Of a stretch of 64,000 nucleotides of DNA, positions 42,158 through 51,282 are shown piece after piece. The DNA is from Hymenobacter nivis (GTDB lineage Bacteria > Bacteroidota > Bacteroidia > Cytophagales > Hymenobacteraceae). The stretch covers positions 2,046,001-2,110,000 of the forward strand of contig NZ_CP029145.1 of the NCBI RefSeq assembly GCF_003149515.1. The letters are read 5' to 3'. The notes beneath the pieces are model-generated. The model saw nothing but the letters and a program-made list of their open reading frames with translations. It did no database searches and was not told the origin of the DNA. Each line of letters starts with the position of its first letter. The stretch's first letter is position 1. The translations under genes and the position numbers were made by a program.

Positions 42158-42231
42158 TCGCCAGGGCCCCCAGGGCCACCGCAATCCGCCACAACGATTG
42201 GCGGGCAGCCGGCGAAAAAGCCGGCAGCCCG
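42124..42231. repeat. Inverted-repeat element (repeat family E), copy 1
   Basis: CGGGCTGCCGGCTTTTTCGC at the left faces GCGAAAAAGCCGGCAGCCCG at the right. The first 53 bp are identical to the copy at 62.69 kb. It contains the kinase stop codon (TAA, 42155-42157) and ends 20 bp before the regulator start. Confidence 0.85.
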
Positions 42232-42251
42232 CCCCCAACTTTCCCCCGAAA

Positions 42252-42989
42252 ATGCTCCGCTGCATCGCCGTCGACGACGAGCCCGCCGCCACCCGGCTGC
42301 TGGCCGCCTACATCCAGAAAGTGCCGGCGCTGACGCTGGTGGGCACTACCAATAACCCGCTCGAAGCCCTGCAATGGGTGCAGGAAGGCCGGGTCGATTT
42401 GGTGTTTCTCGACATCCAGATGCCGGAGCTGACGGGCCTGCAGTTCCTGAAAGTCTGCGGGCGGCAGTGCCGGGTCGTCCTCACCACCGCCTACCCCGAG
42501 TACGCGCTGGAGGGCTACGAGCACGACGTGGTGGACTACCTGCTCAAGCCCGTGGCCTTCGACCGCTTCCTGCGCGCCGTGCAGAAAGCCCAGGCGGGGG
42601 CCCCCGCGGCGGCCGTGCCGGCCCCGGCCCCGGCCCCGCCGCCGGTGGTGGGGGCCCCGGCAGCTGATTATTTATTTGTGAAGGGCGAGAGCAAGAACAA
42701 ATTCCTGCGGCTGAGCTACGCCGACATCCTGTACGTGGAGGCGCTAAAGAACTACGTATCCATCGTAGTGCCGGGCCAGCGCATCGTTACCTACCAGACG
42801 CTGAAGGACTTGGCCCAGCAGCTGCCGCAGCCGGCGTTTCTGCGGGTGCACAAGTCGTTCGTGGTGGCGCTGGACAAAATCCGGCTCGTGGACGGCCACA
42901 CGGTGTACATCGGCGAGGCGGCTATTCCGCTGGGCGAGACGTACCGCGAAGGTTTATTCCAATTAATTCGGGCCCAAACCCAACCGTAA
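42252..42989 (+). CDS. LytTR-family response regulator
   Basis: A 245-residue regulator. The receiver domain (1-118) has CIAVDDEPAATRLLAAY (acidic pocket), VDLVFLDIQMPELTGLQFL (phospho-acceptor Asp near 55), TTAYPEYALEGYE (Thr/Tyr switch) and DYLLKPVAF (Lys). An Ala/Pro linker (about 120-140) leads to a LytTR DNA-binding domain: FVKGESKNKFLRLSYADILY, VEALKNYVSIVV, then FLRVHKSFVVALDKIRLVDG. It pairs with the kinase just upstream. The output promoter is not visible; regulation of nearby genes is plausible. Confidence 0.92.
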   Translation: MLRCIAVDDEPAATRLLAAYIQKVPALTLVGTTNNPLEALQWVQEGRVDLVFLDIQMPELTGLQFLKVCGRQCRVVLTTAYPEYALEGYEHDVVDYLLKPVAFDRFLRAVQKAQAGAPAAAVPAPAPAPPPVVGAPAADYLFVKGESKNKFLRLSYADILYVEALKNYVSIVVPGQRIVTYQTLKDLAQQLPQPAFLRVHKSFVVALDKIRLVDGHTVYIGEAAIPLGETYREGLFQLIRAQTQP

Positions 42990-43091
42990 GCGCCGGCTGG
43001 GCCGTACCAAAAATAGTTGGGGCGGGCGTAGCGGCGGCGGCTGGGCCAGCTTACCTTTCGCCGCCGCTGTTTTTGCCCAATTTCACCCGCT

Positions 43092-44936
43092 ATGCCCTAC
43101 TCTTCCACTCCCCCCGCCGCCGATGCCCTGCTGCTGCCCGACTCGCTACTGATTGAAGCCGCCTGGGAAGTGTGCAACCAGGTGGGCGGCATCTACACCG
43201 TTATCCGGTCCAAGGTGCCGGCTACCATGCCCGCCTGGGGTAACCGCTACTGCCTGCTGGGCCCCTACTTCGCCCACATGGCGCAGGGCGAGTTCGAGAA
43301 CTTCGACGACAACCAGCTCGACCTGATGGACGATCCCTACGCCGTGGCCGTGCGCACGCTGCGGGCCGAGGGCTACGACATTTGCTTCGGCACCTGGCTC
43401 GTGACGGGCCGCCCGCGGGTGGTGCTCATCAACCCGTTTCAGGCCTACAACCGCCTGGGCGACATCAAGCGCGATTTGTGGGAGCGCCACGGCATCCCGA
43501 TGCCCGACCACGACGACCTGCTGCACCAGGTGGTGGCCTTCGGGGCCCTCTCGAAGCTGTTCATCCAAACCGTGGCCGCCCTCAAGGGCGAAAAAAGCCT
43601 GCTGGTGCACTTCCACGAGTGGATGACTGGCGTGGCCATCCCCGACCTGCGGCGCGATGGCACCCCGGCCCACCTCGTGTTCACGACGCACGCCACGCTG
43701 CTGGGCCGCTACCTGGCCATGAACGACCCCGACTTCTACGACCACCTGATGCGCGTGGACTGGCAGGCCGAGAGCCGCCACTTCAATATCGAGCCGGCCG
43801 TGACCATGGAGCGCGCCGCCGCCCACGGCAGCCACGTCTTCACCACGGTGAGCGAGCTGACGGTGCGCGAGTGCATTTACCTGCTCGACCGCATCCCCGA
43901 CGCGGTGCTGCCCAACGGCCTGAACATCGAGCGCTTCGTGGCTGGGCACGAGTTCCAGAATCTGCATCAGCTCTACAAGGCAAAGATTCACGAGTTCGTG
44001 ATGGCCCACTTTTTCCACTCGTATTCCTTCGAGCTGGACAAGACGCTGTACTTCTTCACCTCGGGCCGCTACGAGTACCACAACAAGGGCTTCGACCTAA
44101 CGCTGGAGGCCCTGGCCCGCCTCAACTACCGCCTCCAGCAGAGCGGCATCGACGTGCAGGTGGTCATGTTTTTCATCACCAAGCGGCCCTTCACCAGCAT
44201 CAACCCGCAGGTGCTGGAGCGCCGCGCCGTGCTGGAGGAAGTGCGCCAGACCTGCCGCGCCATCGAGGAGCAGGTGGGCGAACGGCTCTTCTACGCCGCC
44301 GCCGCCAGCTCCGACCAGCGCCTGCCCGAATTGGGCGACATGGTGGACGACTACTGGAAGCTGCGCTACCGCCGCACGCTGCAAAGCTGGAAATCGAACG
44401 CCCTGCCCCCCGTCATCACCCACAACCTGGTTGACGATGCCCAGGACGACATCCTCAACTTCCTGCGCCGCTCCAACCTGCTGAACCACCAGCACGACCG
44501 GGTAAAAATCGTGTACCACCCGGATTTTGTGTCCACGACCTCGCCCCTGTTTGGCATGGAGTACGGGCAGTTTGTGCGCGGCACCCACCTGGGCGTGTTC
44601 CCGAGCTACTACGAGCCCTGGGGCTACACGCCGCTGGAGTGCGTGGCCCGCGGCGTGCCCGCCGTTACGAGCGACCTCTCGGGCTTCGGCGACTACGCCC
44701 TGCAGAACGTGCCCGAACCCGAGCAAAAGGGCATTTTTGTGGTGCACCGCCAGGAGCGCACCTTCGATGAATCAGCCGAGGAGTTGACCGAGATGATGTG
44801 GCAGTTTGTGCTCCTCTCGCGCCGCGAACGCATCCAGCAGCGCAACAACGTGGAGAGCCACGCCGGGCTGTTCGACTGGAAAAACCTGCGCGTGTACTAC
44901 GACCGGGCCTACGCCCTGGCCCTGGAGCGGCAATAG
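43092..44936 (+). CDS. Glycogen synthase, GT3 (eukaryote-type)
   Basis: A 614-residue GT-B enzyme of the GYS type, not bacterial GlgA. IEAAWEVCNQVGGIYTVIRS at residues 18-37 is the nucleotide-sugar loop. VHFHEWMTGVAIPDLRRDGT, FTTHATLLGRYLA and VFTTVSELTVRECIYLLDRI follow, then LPNGLNIERF and the C-terminal catalytic loop FPSYYEPWGYTPLECVARGV with the paired Glu residues, followed by SDLSGFGDYAL. It extends alpha-1,4-glucan from UDP-glucose in the cytosol and likely works with the GH13 enzyme at 35-37 kb. This family is common in Bacteroidota. Start and length are normal. Confidence 0.93.
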   Translation: MPYSSTPPAADALLLPDSLLIEAAWEVCNQVGGIYTVIRSKVPATMPAWGNRYCLLGPYFAHMAQGEFENFDDNQLDLMDDPYAVAVRTLRAEGYDICFGTWLVTGRPRVVLINPFQAYNRLGDIKRDLWERHGIPMPDHDDLLHQVVAFGALSKLFIQTVAALKGEKSLLVHFHEWMTGVAIPDLRRDGTPAHLVFTTHATLLGRYLAMNDPDFYDHLMRVDWQAESRHFNIEPAVTMERAAAHGSHVFTTVSELTVRECIYLLDRIPDAVLPNGLNIERFVAGHEFQNLHQLYKAKIHEFVMAHFFHSYSFELDKTLYFFTSGRYEYHNKGFDLTLEALARLNYRLQQSGIDVQVVMFFITKRPFTSINPQVLERRAVLEEVRQTCRAIEEQVGERLFYAAAASSDQRLPELGDMVDDYWKLRYRRTLQSWKSNALPPVITHNLVDDAQDDILNFLRRSNLLNHQHDRVKIVYHPDFVSTTSPLFGMEYGQFVRGTHLGVFPSYYEPWGYTPLECVARGVPAVTSDLSGFGDYALQNVPEPEQKGIFVVHRQERTFDESAEELTEMMWQFVLLSRRERIQQRNNVESHAGLFDWKNLRVYYDRAYALALERQ

Positions 44937-44982
44937 GGCCCCGACGAATCTATCTACGGCTCGGCATTAGCACAGCACCACC

Positions 44983-45669
44983 ATGAATAATTTCAGGCTG
45001 GAGACGTACACGGGCACCGTGTTGGACTCGCAGAAGCACACGCAGTCGCACGTTTACAGCGAAGGTGGCGGCGGCTACGTGGGGCCCAACGGCGGGCGGG
45101 TAGAAGCAGCGACGGTAAAATCGTACAATACCACTCGCCACGACATTTTCTACCGCTTACCAGATGGCCGGGAAGAACACGTTTACTTTCCGCTCGATGG
45201 CATTGCGTTGCGAAACGGTAACGTCATCACTCTGATTGCCGCCTTTCGCGGCGATAGCACCAGCGGCCACTACGTTCGCCTGTGCAACCACGACACTGGC
45301 ACGGTCTACAACGTGTTGGATGATGCGACCTGGCGAGCCATGACGGCTCCTGACTCAACGGATTTAGCCTCCCTGAAGGAGATTAAGACCGGGTATTCGT
45401 TTCTTATTCCGCTGGCGATATGGCTGGCCTTGTGCCTTATCACCATATCAGGCGGGCTTTACCTGTACAAGCAGCTACCCGGTTCGCGGGAGTTGATTAC
45501 TAAAATATGCCTGTACGCCATCTTCTCTTTGCCGCTCTTTTTCATCGCAGCGCTGCTGATGGTTCACGGAAAAAGCAAGAAGCGCCAGGCGGCCAAGCAA
45601 GACATGAACAACCGATTGGCGGATGAATTGAATGGGAAAATAGCCGCAGCGGTAGCAACCGTGGGTTAA
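44983..45669 (+). CDS. Hypothetical protein with two C-terminal membrane helices
   Basis: 228 residues. The N-terminal 140 residues are beta-rich and hydrophilic (TGTVLDSQKHTQSHVYSEGG, HDIFYRLPDGREEHVYFPLD, LRNGNVITLIAAFRGDSTSG), resembling a small barrel. Two membrane helices follow (FLIPLAIWLALCLITISGGL and ICLYAIFSLPLFFIAALLMV), then a basic cytosolic tail. Similar layouts are seen in sensor-like proteins that display an N-terminal domain in the cytoplasm, but no family is recognised. It sits 46 bp after the glycogen synthase and 15 bp before the next gene. Confidence 0.68.
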   Translation: MNNFRLETYTGTVLDSQKHTQSHVYSEGGGGYVGPNGGRVEAATVKSYNTTRHDIFYRLPDGREEHVYFPLDGIALRNGNVITLIAAFRGDSTSGHYVRLCNHDTGTVYNVLDDATWRAMTAPDSTDLASLKEIKTGYSFLIPLAIWLALCLITISGGLYLYKQLPGSRELITKICLYAIFSLPLFFIAALLMVHGKSKKRQAAKQDMNNRLADELNGKIAAAVATVG

Positions 45670-45684
45670 TACTGCTTTAGCATA

Positions 45685-46521
45685 ATGTCCAAACGCTTTT
45701 TTGCTCTCGCCCCACTCCTCGCGCTGGCCAGCGCCGGCCTGGCCCACGAGTTCTGGCTTCAGCCCGCCCGCTTCCGCCTCGCGCCGGGCGACACCGTGAA
45801 CGTGCGACCGCTGGTGGGCGAGCACTTCCAGGGGGCCCCGTGGGGCAACCGGGCCAGCAAAATTTTGGCTTTTGCGCGCTACGGCCCCGCCCCGGCCGAC
45901 TCCACCAACCTGGCGCCCGCGCCCGGTGGGGCCCCGGCCGACACGTTCCGCACCGCCGTGGCGTTTGCCCGGCCTGGCACGCACCTGGTGGTACTACGCA
46001 GCAACCTGGCCTTCATTGAGTTGCCCGCCGCGCAGTTCACCGCCTACCTGCGCGAGGAAGGCCTGGAGCTGCCCCTACGCCGCCGCCAGGAGCGCGGCCA
46101 GCAGGCCCAGCCCGGCCGCGAGGCCTACCGCCGCTGCGCCAAAGCACTGGTGCAGGTGGGGGCCCCAGCCGCCGACACCGCCTACCGCCGCGTGCTAGGC
46201 CTGCCCTTTGAGTTGGTGCCCGAGCAGAACCCGTACCGCCTGGCGCCCGGTGCAGCCCTCACCGTGCGGGTGCTGCGGGCCGGGCAGCCGGCGCGGGGGG
46301 CGCTGGTGCAGGTGTGGGAGACGCAACCGGATGGCCTGCCTACCAAGCATTTCACTACCCACGCCAACCAAAACGGCCGCTTGCTGTTACGCCTGTCTGG
46401 GCCGGGGCCCTACCTGGTGGCCGCCGTCGACGCAGCCGAGGCGCCCATGGCGCTGCGCGCGCGCGCCGACTGGCTCAGCACTTGGGCGTCGCTGGCGTTT
46501 GCCGGGCCGGTGGTCCGGTAG
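45685..46521 (+). CDS. Periplasmic DUF4198 domain protein
   Basis: 278 residues with a signal peptide (FFALAPLLALASAGLA) followed directly by HEFWLQPARFRLAPGD, the DUF4198 start with the mature N-terminal His often seen in metal-uptake-associated proteins. LPFELVPEQNPYRLAPGAAL begins the second domain, and GLPTKHFTTHANQNGRLLLR is a recurrent C-terminal motif. Family members are linked to nickel or cobalt handling and lie near TonB receptors; no such neighbour is present here, so the role is uncertain. It starts 15 bp after the preceding gene and may share its transcript. Confidence 0.82.
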   Translation: MSKRFFALAPLLALASAGLAHEFWLQPARFRLAPGDTVNVRPLVGEHFQGAPWGNRASKILAFARYGPAPADSTNLAPAPGGAPADTFRTAVAFARPGTHLVVLRSNLAFIELPAAQFTAYLREEGLELPLRRRQERGQQAQPGREAYRRCAKALVQVGAPAADTAYRRVLGLPFELVPEQNPYRLAPGAALTVRVLRAGQPARGALVQVWETQPDGLPTKHFTTHANQNGRLLLRLSGPGPYLVAAVDAAEAPMALRARADWLSTWASLAFAGPVVR

Positions 46522-46598
46522 AGACAGCGGAACGGCGCCGGCATCGCGGTTTTCTTTCTACCTTCGTCTCCTCTAATCCTTTTTCTTCGCTCCTCCGC

Positions 46599-46973
46599 AT
46601 GAAGTACGCCATCGATAAAAAAGAAAGCTATACCGTCATCACCATCGACGAGAAAAAGCTGGACACGACCGTTGCCCCGGACCTCAAATCGGAGTTCGTG
46701 AAGCTCAACGCGGAAGGCATTAACAACCTGATTCTCGACCTGTCCAACGTCAAATACACCGACTCGTCGGGTCTGAGCTCCATCCTCATCGCCAACCGGT
46801 TGTGCAACTCCACGGGCGGCCTGCTGGTGCTCACCGGCCTGCAAGACCACGTGCTCAAGCTCATCACCATCAGCAAGCTGGAGTCGGTGCTGCACATCCT
46901 GCCCACGGTTGAGGAAGGCATCGACCGCGTATTTCTGCACGCCATCGAGCGCGATTTGACGGACAAGGAGTAG
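46599..46973 (+). CDS. STAS domain anti-sigma factor antagonist
   Basis: 124 residues. ESYTVITIDEKKLDTTVAPD starts the STAS fold, and LILDLSNVKYTDSSGLSSIL contains the phospho-acceptor Ser in the DSSG loop, near residue 58. GGLLVLTGLQDHVLKLITIS and ILPTVEEGIDRVF complete the domain. In partner switching it would bind an anti-sigma kinase and be reactivated by a SpoIIE-type phosphatase such as the one at 10.5-11.7 kb. It is followed by a 275-bp repeat-filled gap and then rnz; this STAS-rnz order is familiar in Bacteroidota. Confidence 0.9.
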   Translation: MKYAIDKKESYTVITIDEKKLDTTVAPDLKSEFVKLNAEGINNLILDLSNVKYTDSSGLSSILIANRLCNSTGGLLVLTGLQDHVLKLITISKLESVLHILPTVEEGIDRVFLHAIERDLTDKE

Positions 46974-46980
46974 ATTTTTT

Positions 46981-47232
46981 TAAGCTGTTAGCGGGTACCT
47001 TGATGCGCCACTTGGCTGTTAGCGGTTAGCCTTCCTTTGGGATGCTGCGGCTGACAGCCAATTTCTTTTCGCCGAACGGCTACTACTTATGGTTTTTACT
47101 CTCAGACCAAAAAAGCTAACGGCTAACAGCTAGTAGCTAATAAGTGCCTGGCCTGAATTAATCATCCATTAATTCGGACACAATAAACTAACCATCAACA
47201 AGAAAGCTATCAGCTAAAAGCTAACGGCTCAA
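46981..47232. repeat. Repeat-filled gap with iterated GCTGTTAGC / GCTAACAGC words
   Basis: The gap between the STAS gene and rnz carries several copies of TAGCTGTTAGCGG-type words in both orientations (46983-47030, 47113-47145 and 47205-47232), which can pair into hairpins. A related segment is embedded in the deacetylase gene near 7.8 kb. No gene is present. Confidence 0.6.
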
Positions 47233-47248
47233 TACTTAGCTTCCTATT

Positions 47249-48160
47249 TTGACCTTCGAACTGCGAATCCTGGGCTCGGCGTCGGCCGCCCCGACGCTGG
47301 GCCGCCACCCCACGGCCCAGGCCCTCACCGTGGGCGGCGCGCACTACCTCATCGATTGCGGCGAGGGCACCCAGTGGCGCCTGCTCGAATACCACAGCCG
47401 CCTGAACCAGCTGCGGGCGGTGTTCATCTCGCACCTGCACGGCGACCATTACTTTGGGCTGTTCGGGCTGCTGGGCTCGCTGCACTTGCAGGGTCGCACC
47501 CGGTCGCTGATTATCGTGGGCCCGCCCGGCCTCGACGAGGTACTGACCACCCAGATGCGGGTGTCGGGCACGAAGCTGGCCTTCGCCATGGAGTTCGTGG
47601 CCGTGGATACCGAGGCCCATGCCGTGGTGTACGAGGACGCCCACATCACGGTATCGTCGCTGCCCATGCGCCACCGCATCCCGTGCGCCGGCTACCTGTT
47701 TGCCGAGCAACCCCGCCGCCGCCGCCTGCTGAAGGAGCGCCTGCCCGCCGGCCTCAGCGCCGCCCAGCTGGCCCACCTGGCCCAGGGCCACGACCTGCCC
47801 GCCGATGCCGACCGGCCCGGCGTGCGCCACGCCGACATATCGGCCCCCGCCCCGGCGCCGCGCCGCTACGCCTTCTGCTCCGACACGCTCTACACCCCCG
47901 CCCTGGCCGACCTGGTGCGTGGGGCTAATGTGCTCTACCACGAGGCTACCTTTCTGGAAGACATGCACGTGCGCGCCGCCCAAACCCACCACAGCACCGC
48001 CCGCCAGGCCGCCCAGCTGGCCCGCGACGCGGGCGTTGGCCGCCTGCTCATCGGCCACTTTTCGAGCCGCTACAAGGCCCTGGAGCCGCTGCTACACGAG
48101 GCCCAGGCCGTGTTTCCCACCGCCGAGCTGGCCACCGAGGGATTGGTGGTGAGCGTGTAG
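47249..48160 (+). CDS. rnz: Ribonuclease Z
   Basis: A 303-residue metallo-beta-lactamase-fold endonuclease that trims tRNA 3' ends. ELRILGSASAAPTLGRHPTA at the start, YLIDCGEGTQWRLLEY, FISHLHGDHYFGLFGLLGSL (the zinc motif HxHGDH), PMRHRIPCAGYLF, YAFCSDTLYTPALADLV (metal Asp), NVLYHEATFLEDM and LIGHFSSRYK (last His) are all in place. The start is a TTG at 47249, with no ATG that would keep the first strand. Length is normal. It is followed 13 bp later by the queuosine-precursor transporter. Confidence 0.95.
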   Translation: MTFELRILGSASAAPTLGRHPTAQALTVGGAHYLIDCGEGTQWRLLEYHSRLNQLRAVFISHLHGDHYFGLFGLLGSLHLQGRTRSLIIVGPPGLDEVLTTQMRVSGTKLAFAMEFVAVDTEAHAVVYEDAHITVSSLPMRHRIPCAGYLFAEQPRRRRLLKERLPAGLSAAQLAHLAQGHDLPADADRPGVRHADISAPAPAPRRYAFCSDTLYTPALADLVRGANVLYHEATFLEDMHVRAAQTHHSTARQAAQLARDAGVGRLLIGHFSSRYKALEPLLHEAQAVFPTAELATEGLVVSV

Positions 48161-48172
48161 CCGGGGCCCAGC

Positions 48173-48922
48173 ATGTCGTCCTTCGCCCATAAAAAGCAGC
48201 AGCTGTACCTGGTGCTCAGCAGCATTTTCCTGGTGAATGCGCTGCTGGCTGAAATCATCGGCGTCAAAATCTTTTCGGTGGCTAAGCTCGCGGGCTTTTT
48301 GCCCGGCGAGCTCACGGCCGGCGTGCTCATCTGGCCGGTCGTGTTCGTCACCACCGATATCATCAACGAGTACTTTGGCAAGGAAGGCGTGTTGCGCGTG
48401 AGCTACCTCACCATGGGCCTCATCCTATTTGCCTTCGGGGTCATCTACCTCACCACCAAGCTCCCCCCGGCCGATTTCTGGCTCGATGTGAACAAGGCCG
48501 ACCCCCAGGGCCGGCCCTTCGACATCGACTTTGCCTACCAGAGCATCTTCCGCCAGGGCTTGGGCATCATCACCGGCTCCATCGTGGCCTTCATCATCGG
48601 GCAGCTGCTGGACGCCAGCATTTTCCAGGCCATCCGCCGGGCCACGGGCGGGCGCCATGTATGGCTGCGGGCCACCGGCTCCACCCTCGTCTCGCAGCTC
48701 GTGGACAGCTTCGTGGTACTGTACGTGGCCTTTTATGTATTCGGCAACTGGAGCCTGGCGCAAGTCGTCAGCGTGGCTAACTTCAATTATTGGTACAAAT
48801 TCGCGGCCGCCATCCTGCTCACGCCGGTCCTTTATATAGCTCATTATTTCATCGACCGCTACTTGGGCCCCGTCGATACCTTAGAATTGCAGCACGAAGC
48901 TGTGGACGACGACAGCGTGTAA
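48173..48922 (+). CDS. Queuosine precursor transporter (YhhQ family)
   Basis: A 249-residue membrane protein with six helices. FLVNALLAEIIGVKIFSVAK, LTAGVLIWPVVFVTTDIINE, YFGKEGVLRVSYLTMG and TLVSQLVDSFVVLYVAFYVF are the standard YhhQ (vitamin uptake-like) motifs. It imports the 7-cyano/7-aminomethyl-7-deazaguanine precursors used for queuosine in tRNA. It sits 13 bp after rnz, giving a small tRNA-maturation operon. The substrate is inferred from the family. Confidence 0.92.
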   Translation: MSSFAHKKQQLYLVLSSIFLVNALLAEIIGVKIFSVAKLAGFLPGELTAGVLIWPVVFVTTDIINEYFGKEGVLRVSYLTMGLILFAFGVIYLTTKLPPADFWLDVNKADPQGRPFDIDFAYQSIFRQGLGIITGSIVAFIIGQLLDASIFQAIRRATGGRHVWLRATGSTLVSQLVDSFVVLYVAFYVFGNWSLAQVVSVANFNYWYKFAAAILLTPVLYIAHYFIDRYLGPVDTLELQHEAVDDDSV

Positions 48923-48947
48923 TTATTCCTTCCTAATTTATCATTTT

Positions 48948-49583
48948 ATGTCCCGCTTATCCTTCAATCCCAAATACTTACCCCTCGCTGCCCTTTTCGC
49001 CAGCTCTTTTTTATTACCGGGCCACGCCCGGGCCCAGTTTGCTTTTGCGCCCGGCCACTACAAGCTGGCCAGTGGGGCCCAGGGCGACGCCGAGCTCAAG
49101 CTGGTGCTGGCCGAAGATAACAAACCCGGCGCCATGGCCGGCGTCCGCAACGGCCAGGAGCGTAGCTTCCGTCTGGCGCAGGTAGCGGCATTCAGCGTGG
49201 ACGGCCATTCCTTTGCACGGCAAGACGGTTTCAAGCTGCGCGCGGGCTTCGACGCGCAGTTTGCCGGCCCGGTACTGCTGGAAACCGTGGTGGCCGACGG
49301 GCCCATCGAGCTATTCCACTACTATTACGTGGCCCCGATGGGGCCCCTGAAAGCCCACATCACGCTGGCCGTGCTACGCAAGAAGGGCACCAATAACTTC
49401 TTCATTTACAGCCCGAAGCACGCCCCCGGCCTGAATGCCCAGCAGGCCCTGAGCCCGCTCGTAGCCGGCCTGTTTCCTGCCGACCCCATTTTGCAGCGGC
49501 AGCTGGTGAGCAACCAAATTACCCGCGCACAGTTGCCCGATTTGGTGCGCGCCTACAACCAGGGCGTGCGCCTCAAACCCTGA
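48948..49583 (+). CDS. Secreted hypothetical protein, paralogue A
   Basis: 211 residues with a signal peptide (LPLAALFASSFLLPGHARAQ). The mature part follows the pattern FAFAPGHYKLASGAQGDAEL, then LRAGFDAQFAGPVLLETVVA and MGPLKAHITLAVLRKKGTNN. The same order of motifs (FxPGxYxL, a basic loop, a strand-rich core and a C-terminal L..QL..N.I..) appears in the next gene, so the two are paralogues. It is probably periplasmic or outer-membrane associated. No family name is recognised. Confidence 0.72.
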   Translation: MSRLSFNPKYLPLAALFASSFLLPGHARAQFAFAPGHYKLASGAQGDAELKLVLAEDNKPGAMAGVRNGQERSFRLAQVAAFSVDGHSFARQDGFKLRAGFDAQFAGPVLLETVVADGPIELFHYYYVAPMGPLKAHITLAVLRKKGTNNFFIYSPKHAPGLNAQQALSPLVAGLFPADPILQRQLVSNQITRAQLPDLVRAYNQGVRLKP

Positions 49584-49621
49584 TTATCCTTTTATCCTCA
49601 ATCATTATATTTCTTTACACT

Positions 49622-50296
49622 ATGCGTTTACTATTTGTACTCGTTGGGCTTTTATTGCCGCAGGTATTGCGGGCCCAGTCTTTTAATTCTTTTGAGCCCG
49701 GTTCTTACCAATTGGTGAACAGCCCCGGAATGCGCCACCAGAGCCTACTTAAGCTGCGGGGTAACGACCAATTGTTGGCAAAAGATGACCGTGATGACAA
49801 AGTCAAGCTGACCCCCAAAGAAGTGCTTTCCTTTCAAATCGGCGAGCACAAGTATGTTACTGCGGGCGACTTCAAATTAGGTTCCGGCCCGTTTAGCAAA
49901 CCGGTGGATCTGGCCTTTGTAGAGCGGCTTGACAGCGGTCAGGTTAATCTGATGGAGTACACATACATAACTTTTACTGGCGGCAGCAATGGCATGGTGG
50001 CATCGAATGAAGTTAAAGTTTACATCATAAAAGCGGCGGACTGGGCGGATGCTATTGCCCTTCCCAGTTACGCGTGGACTAACCGGGGAGAAAAGCTACG
50101 CGACGCTCTCAGACCTTACACAGTTGATCGACCCGACTTAGCCGAGCTAATAGATAATAACCAGCTCCGGGACAATAATATCCCAGCTTTTTTTCACGCT
50201 CTTAATTCTGGCCAACTGTTTCCATTGACTGAAGCAATGGAACATAAAATAAAAAAGGAGAAGGAAAGGCCCATAGAAAATCCTTTTCGCGATTAA
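49622..50296 (+). CDS. Secreted hypothetical protein, paralogue B
   Basis: 224 residues with a signal peptide (LLFVLVGLLLPQVLRAQ). FNSFEPGSYQLVNSPGMRHQ, SLLKLRGNDQLLAKDDRDDK and KYVTAGDFKLGSGPFSKPVD align in order with the preceding gene. It is visibly more AT-rich than paralogue A, which suggests the two diverged some time ago or arrived separately. It ends with a charged tail. It is followed 11 bp later by trpS, probably read through but functionally unrelated. Confidence 0.72.
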   Translation: MRLLFVLVGLLLPQVLRAQSFNSFEPGSYQLVNSPGMRHQSLLKLRGNDQLLAKDDRDDKVKLTPKEVLSFQIGEHKYVTAGDFKLGSGPFSKPVDLAFVERLDSGQVNLMEYTYITFTGGSNGMVASNEVKVYIIKAADWADAIALPSYAWTNRGEKLRDALRPYTVDRPDLAELIDNNQLRDNNIPAFFHALNSGQLFPLTEAMEHKIKKEKERPIENPFRD

Positions 50297-50307
50297 TTAA
50301 TTTCCCC

Positions 50308-51282
50308 ATGTCCCGCATCCTCACCGGCATCCAGAGCACCGGCCGTCCGCACCTGGGCAACCTGCTCGGGGCCATCCTCCCGGCCATCGAGCTGTCGAAA
50401 AACCCGGCCAACGAGTCGCTCTACTTCATCGCCGATTTGCACTCGCTCACCACCGTGCGCGACCCCGAAGTGCTGCGCCAGAACACCTACGCCGTAGCCG
50501 CCGCTTGGCTGGCCTGCGGCTTCGACACTGAGAAGAACCTGTTTTACCGGCAGTCCGACGTGCCGCAGGTGACCGAGCTAACCTGGCACCTATCGTGCTT
50601 CACGCCCTACCCGATGCTGGCCAACGCGCACAGCTTCAAGGATAAGAGCGACAAGCTCTCGGACGTGAACGCTGGCCTTTTCACCTACCCGGTGCTGATG
50701 GCGGCCGACATCCTGCTCTACGACGCCGAGATTGTACCCGTGGGCAAGGACCAGATCCAGCACCTCGAAATTGCCCGCGACATCGCCCAAGCCTTCAACT
50801 CCCGCTACGGCGACACGCTGGTGCTGCCTCAGGCCCGCGTCGACGCCGAGCTGATGACCATTCCTGGCATCGACGGCCTGAAGATGAGCAAGAGCTACGG
50901 CAACATCATCGACATCTTCTTACCCGAGAAGGAATTACAAAAAGTTATACGCAAAATCATCACCGACGGCAAGGATCTCGCCGACCCCAAAGACCCGGAT
51001 ACCGACGTCACGTTCAAGCTGTATTCCCTGCTGGCCTCACCGGCAGAAACCGCCGAGCTGCGCCGCCTATACCTGGCCGGCGGCTACGGTTACGGCCATG
51101 CCAAGCAGGCCCTGTTCGAGCTGATTTTGAAGCGTTTCGCCGCCGAGCGCGAGCGGTTCAATTTCTATATGAGCAACCTGCCCGAAATCGATAAACAGCT
51201 GGCCATCGGAGCCCAGCGCGCCCAGGCCTACGGCGCCGGCGTACTGGCCAAAGTGCGCCAGAAAATAGGGTACGGTTTCTGA
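50308..51282 (+). CDS. trpS: Tryptophan--tRNA ligase
   Basis: A 324-residue class I synthetase. The HIGH-equivalent motif is in GIQSTGRPHLGNLLGAILPA at residues 7-26, and KMSKSYGNIIDIFL carries KMSKS near residue 194. FTYPVLMAADILLYDAEIVP and VGKDQIQHLEIARDIAQAFN form the Trp/adenylate pocket typical of bacterial TrpS. Length and start are normal. Its stop codon overlaps the first base of a long inverted repeat that may act as a transcription end. Confidence 0.96.
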   Translation: MSRILTGIQSTGRPHLGNLLGAILPAIELSKNPANESLYFIADLHSLTTVRDPEVLRQNTYAVAAAWLACGFDTEKNLFYRQSDVPQVTELTWHLSCFTPYPMLANAHSFKDKSDKLSDVNAGLFTYPVLMAADILLYDAEIVPVGKDQIQHLEIARDIAQAFNSRYGDTLVLPQARVDAELMTIPGIDGLKMSKSYGNIIDIFLPEKELQKVIRKIITDGKDLADPKDPDTDVTFKLYSLLASPAETAELRRLYLAGGYGYGHAKQALFELILKRFAAERERFNFYMSNLPEIDKQLAIGAQRAQAYGAGVLAKVRQKIGYGF

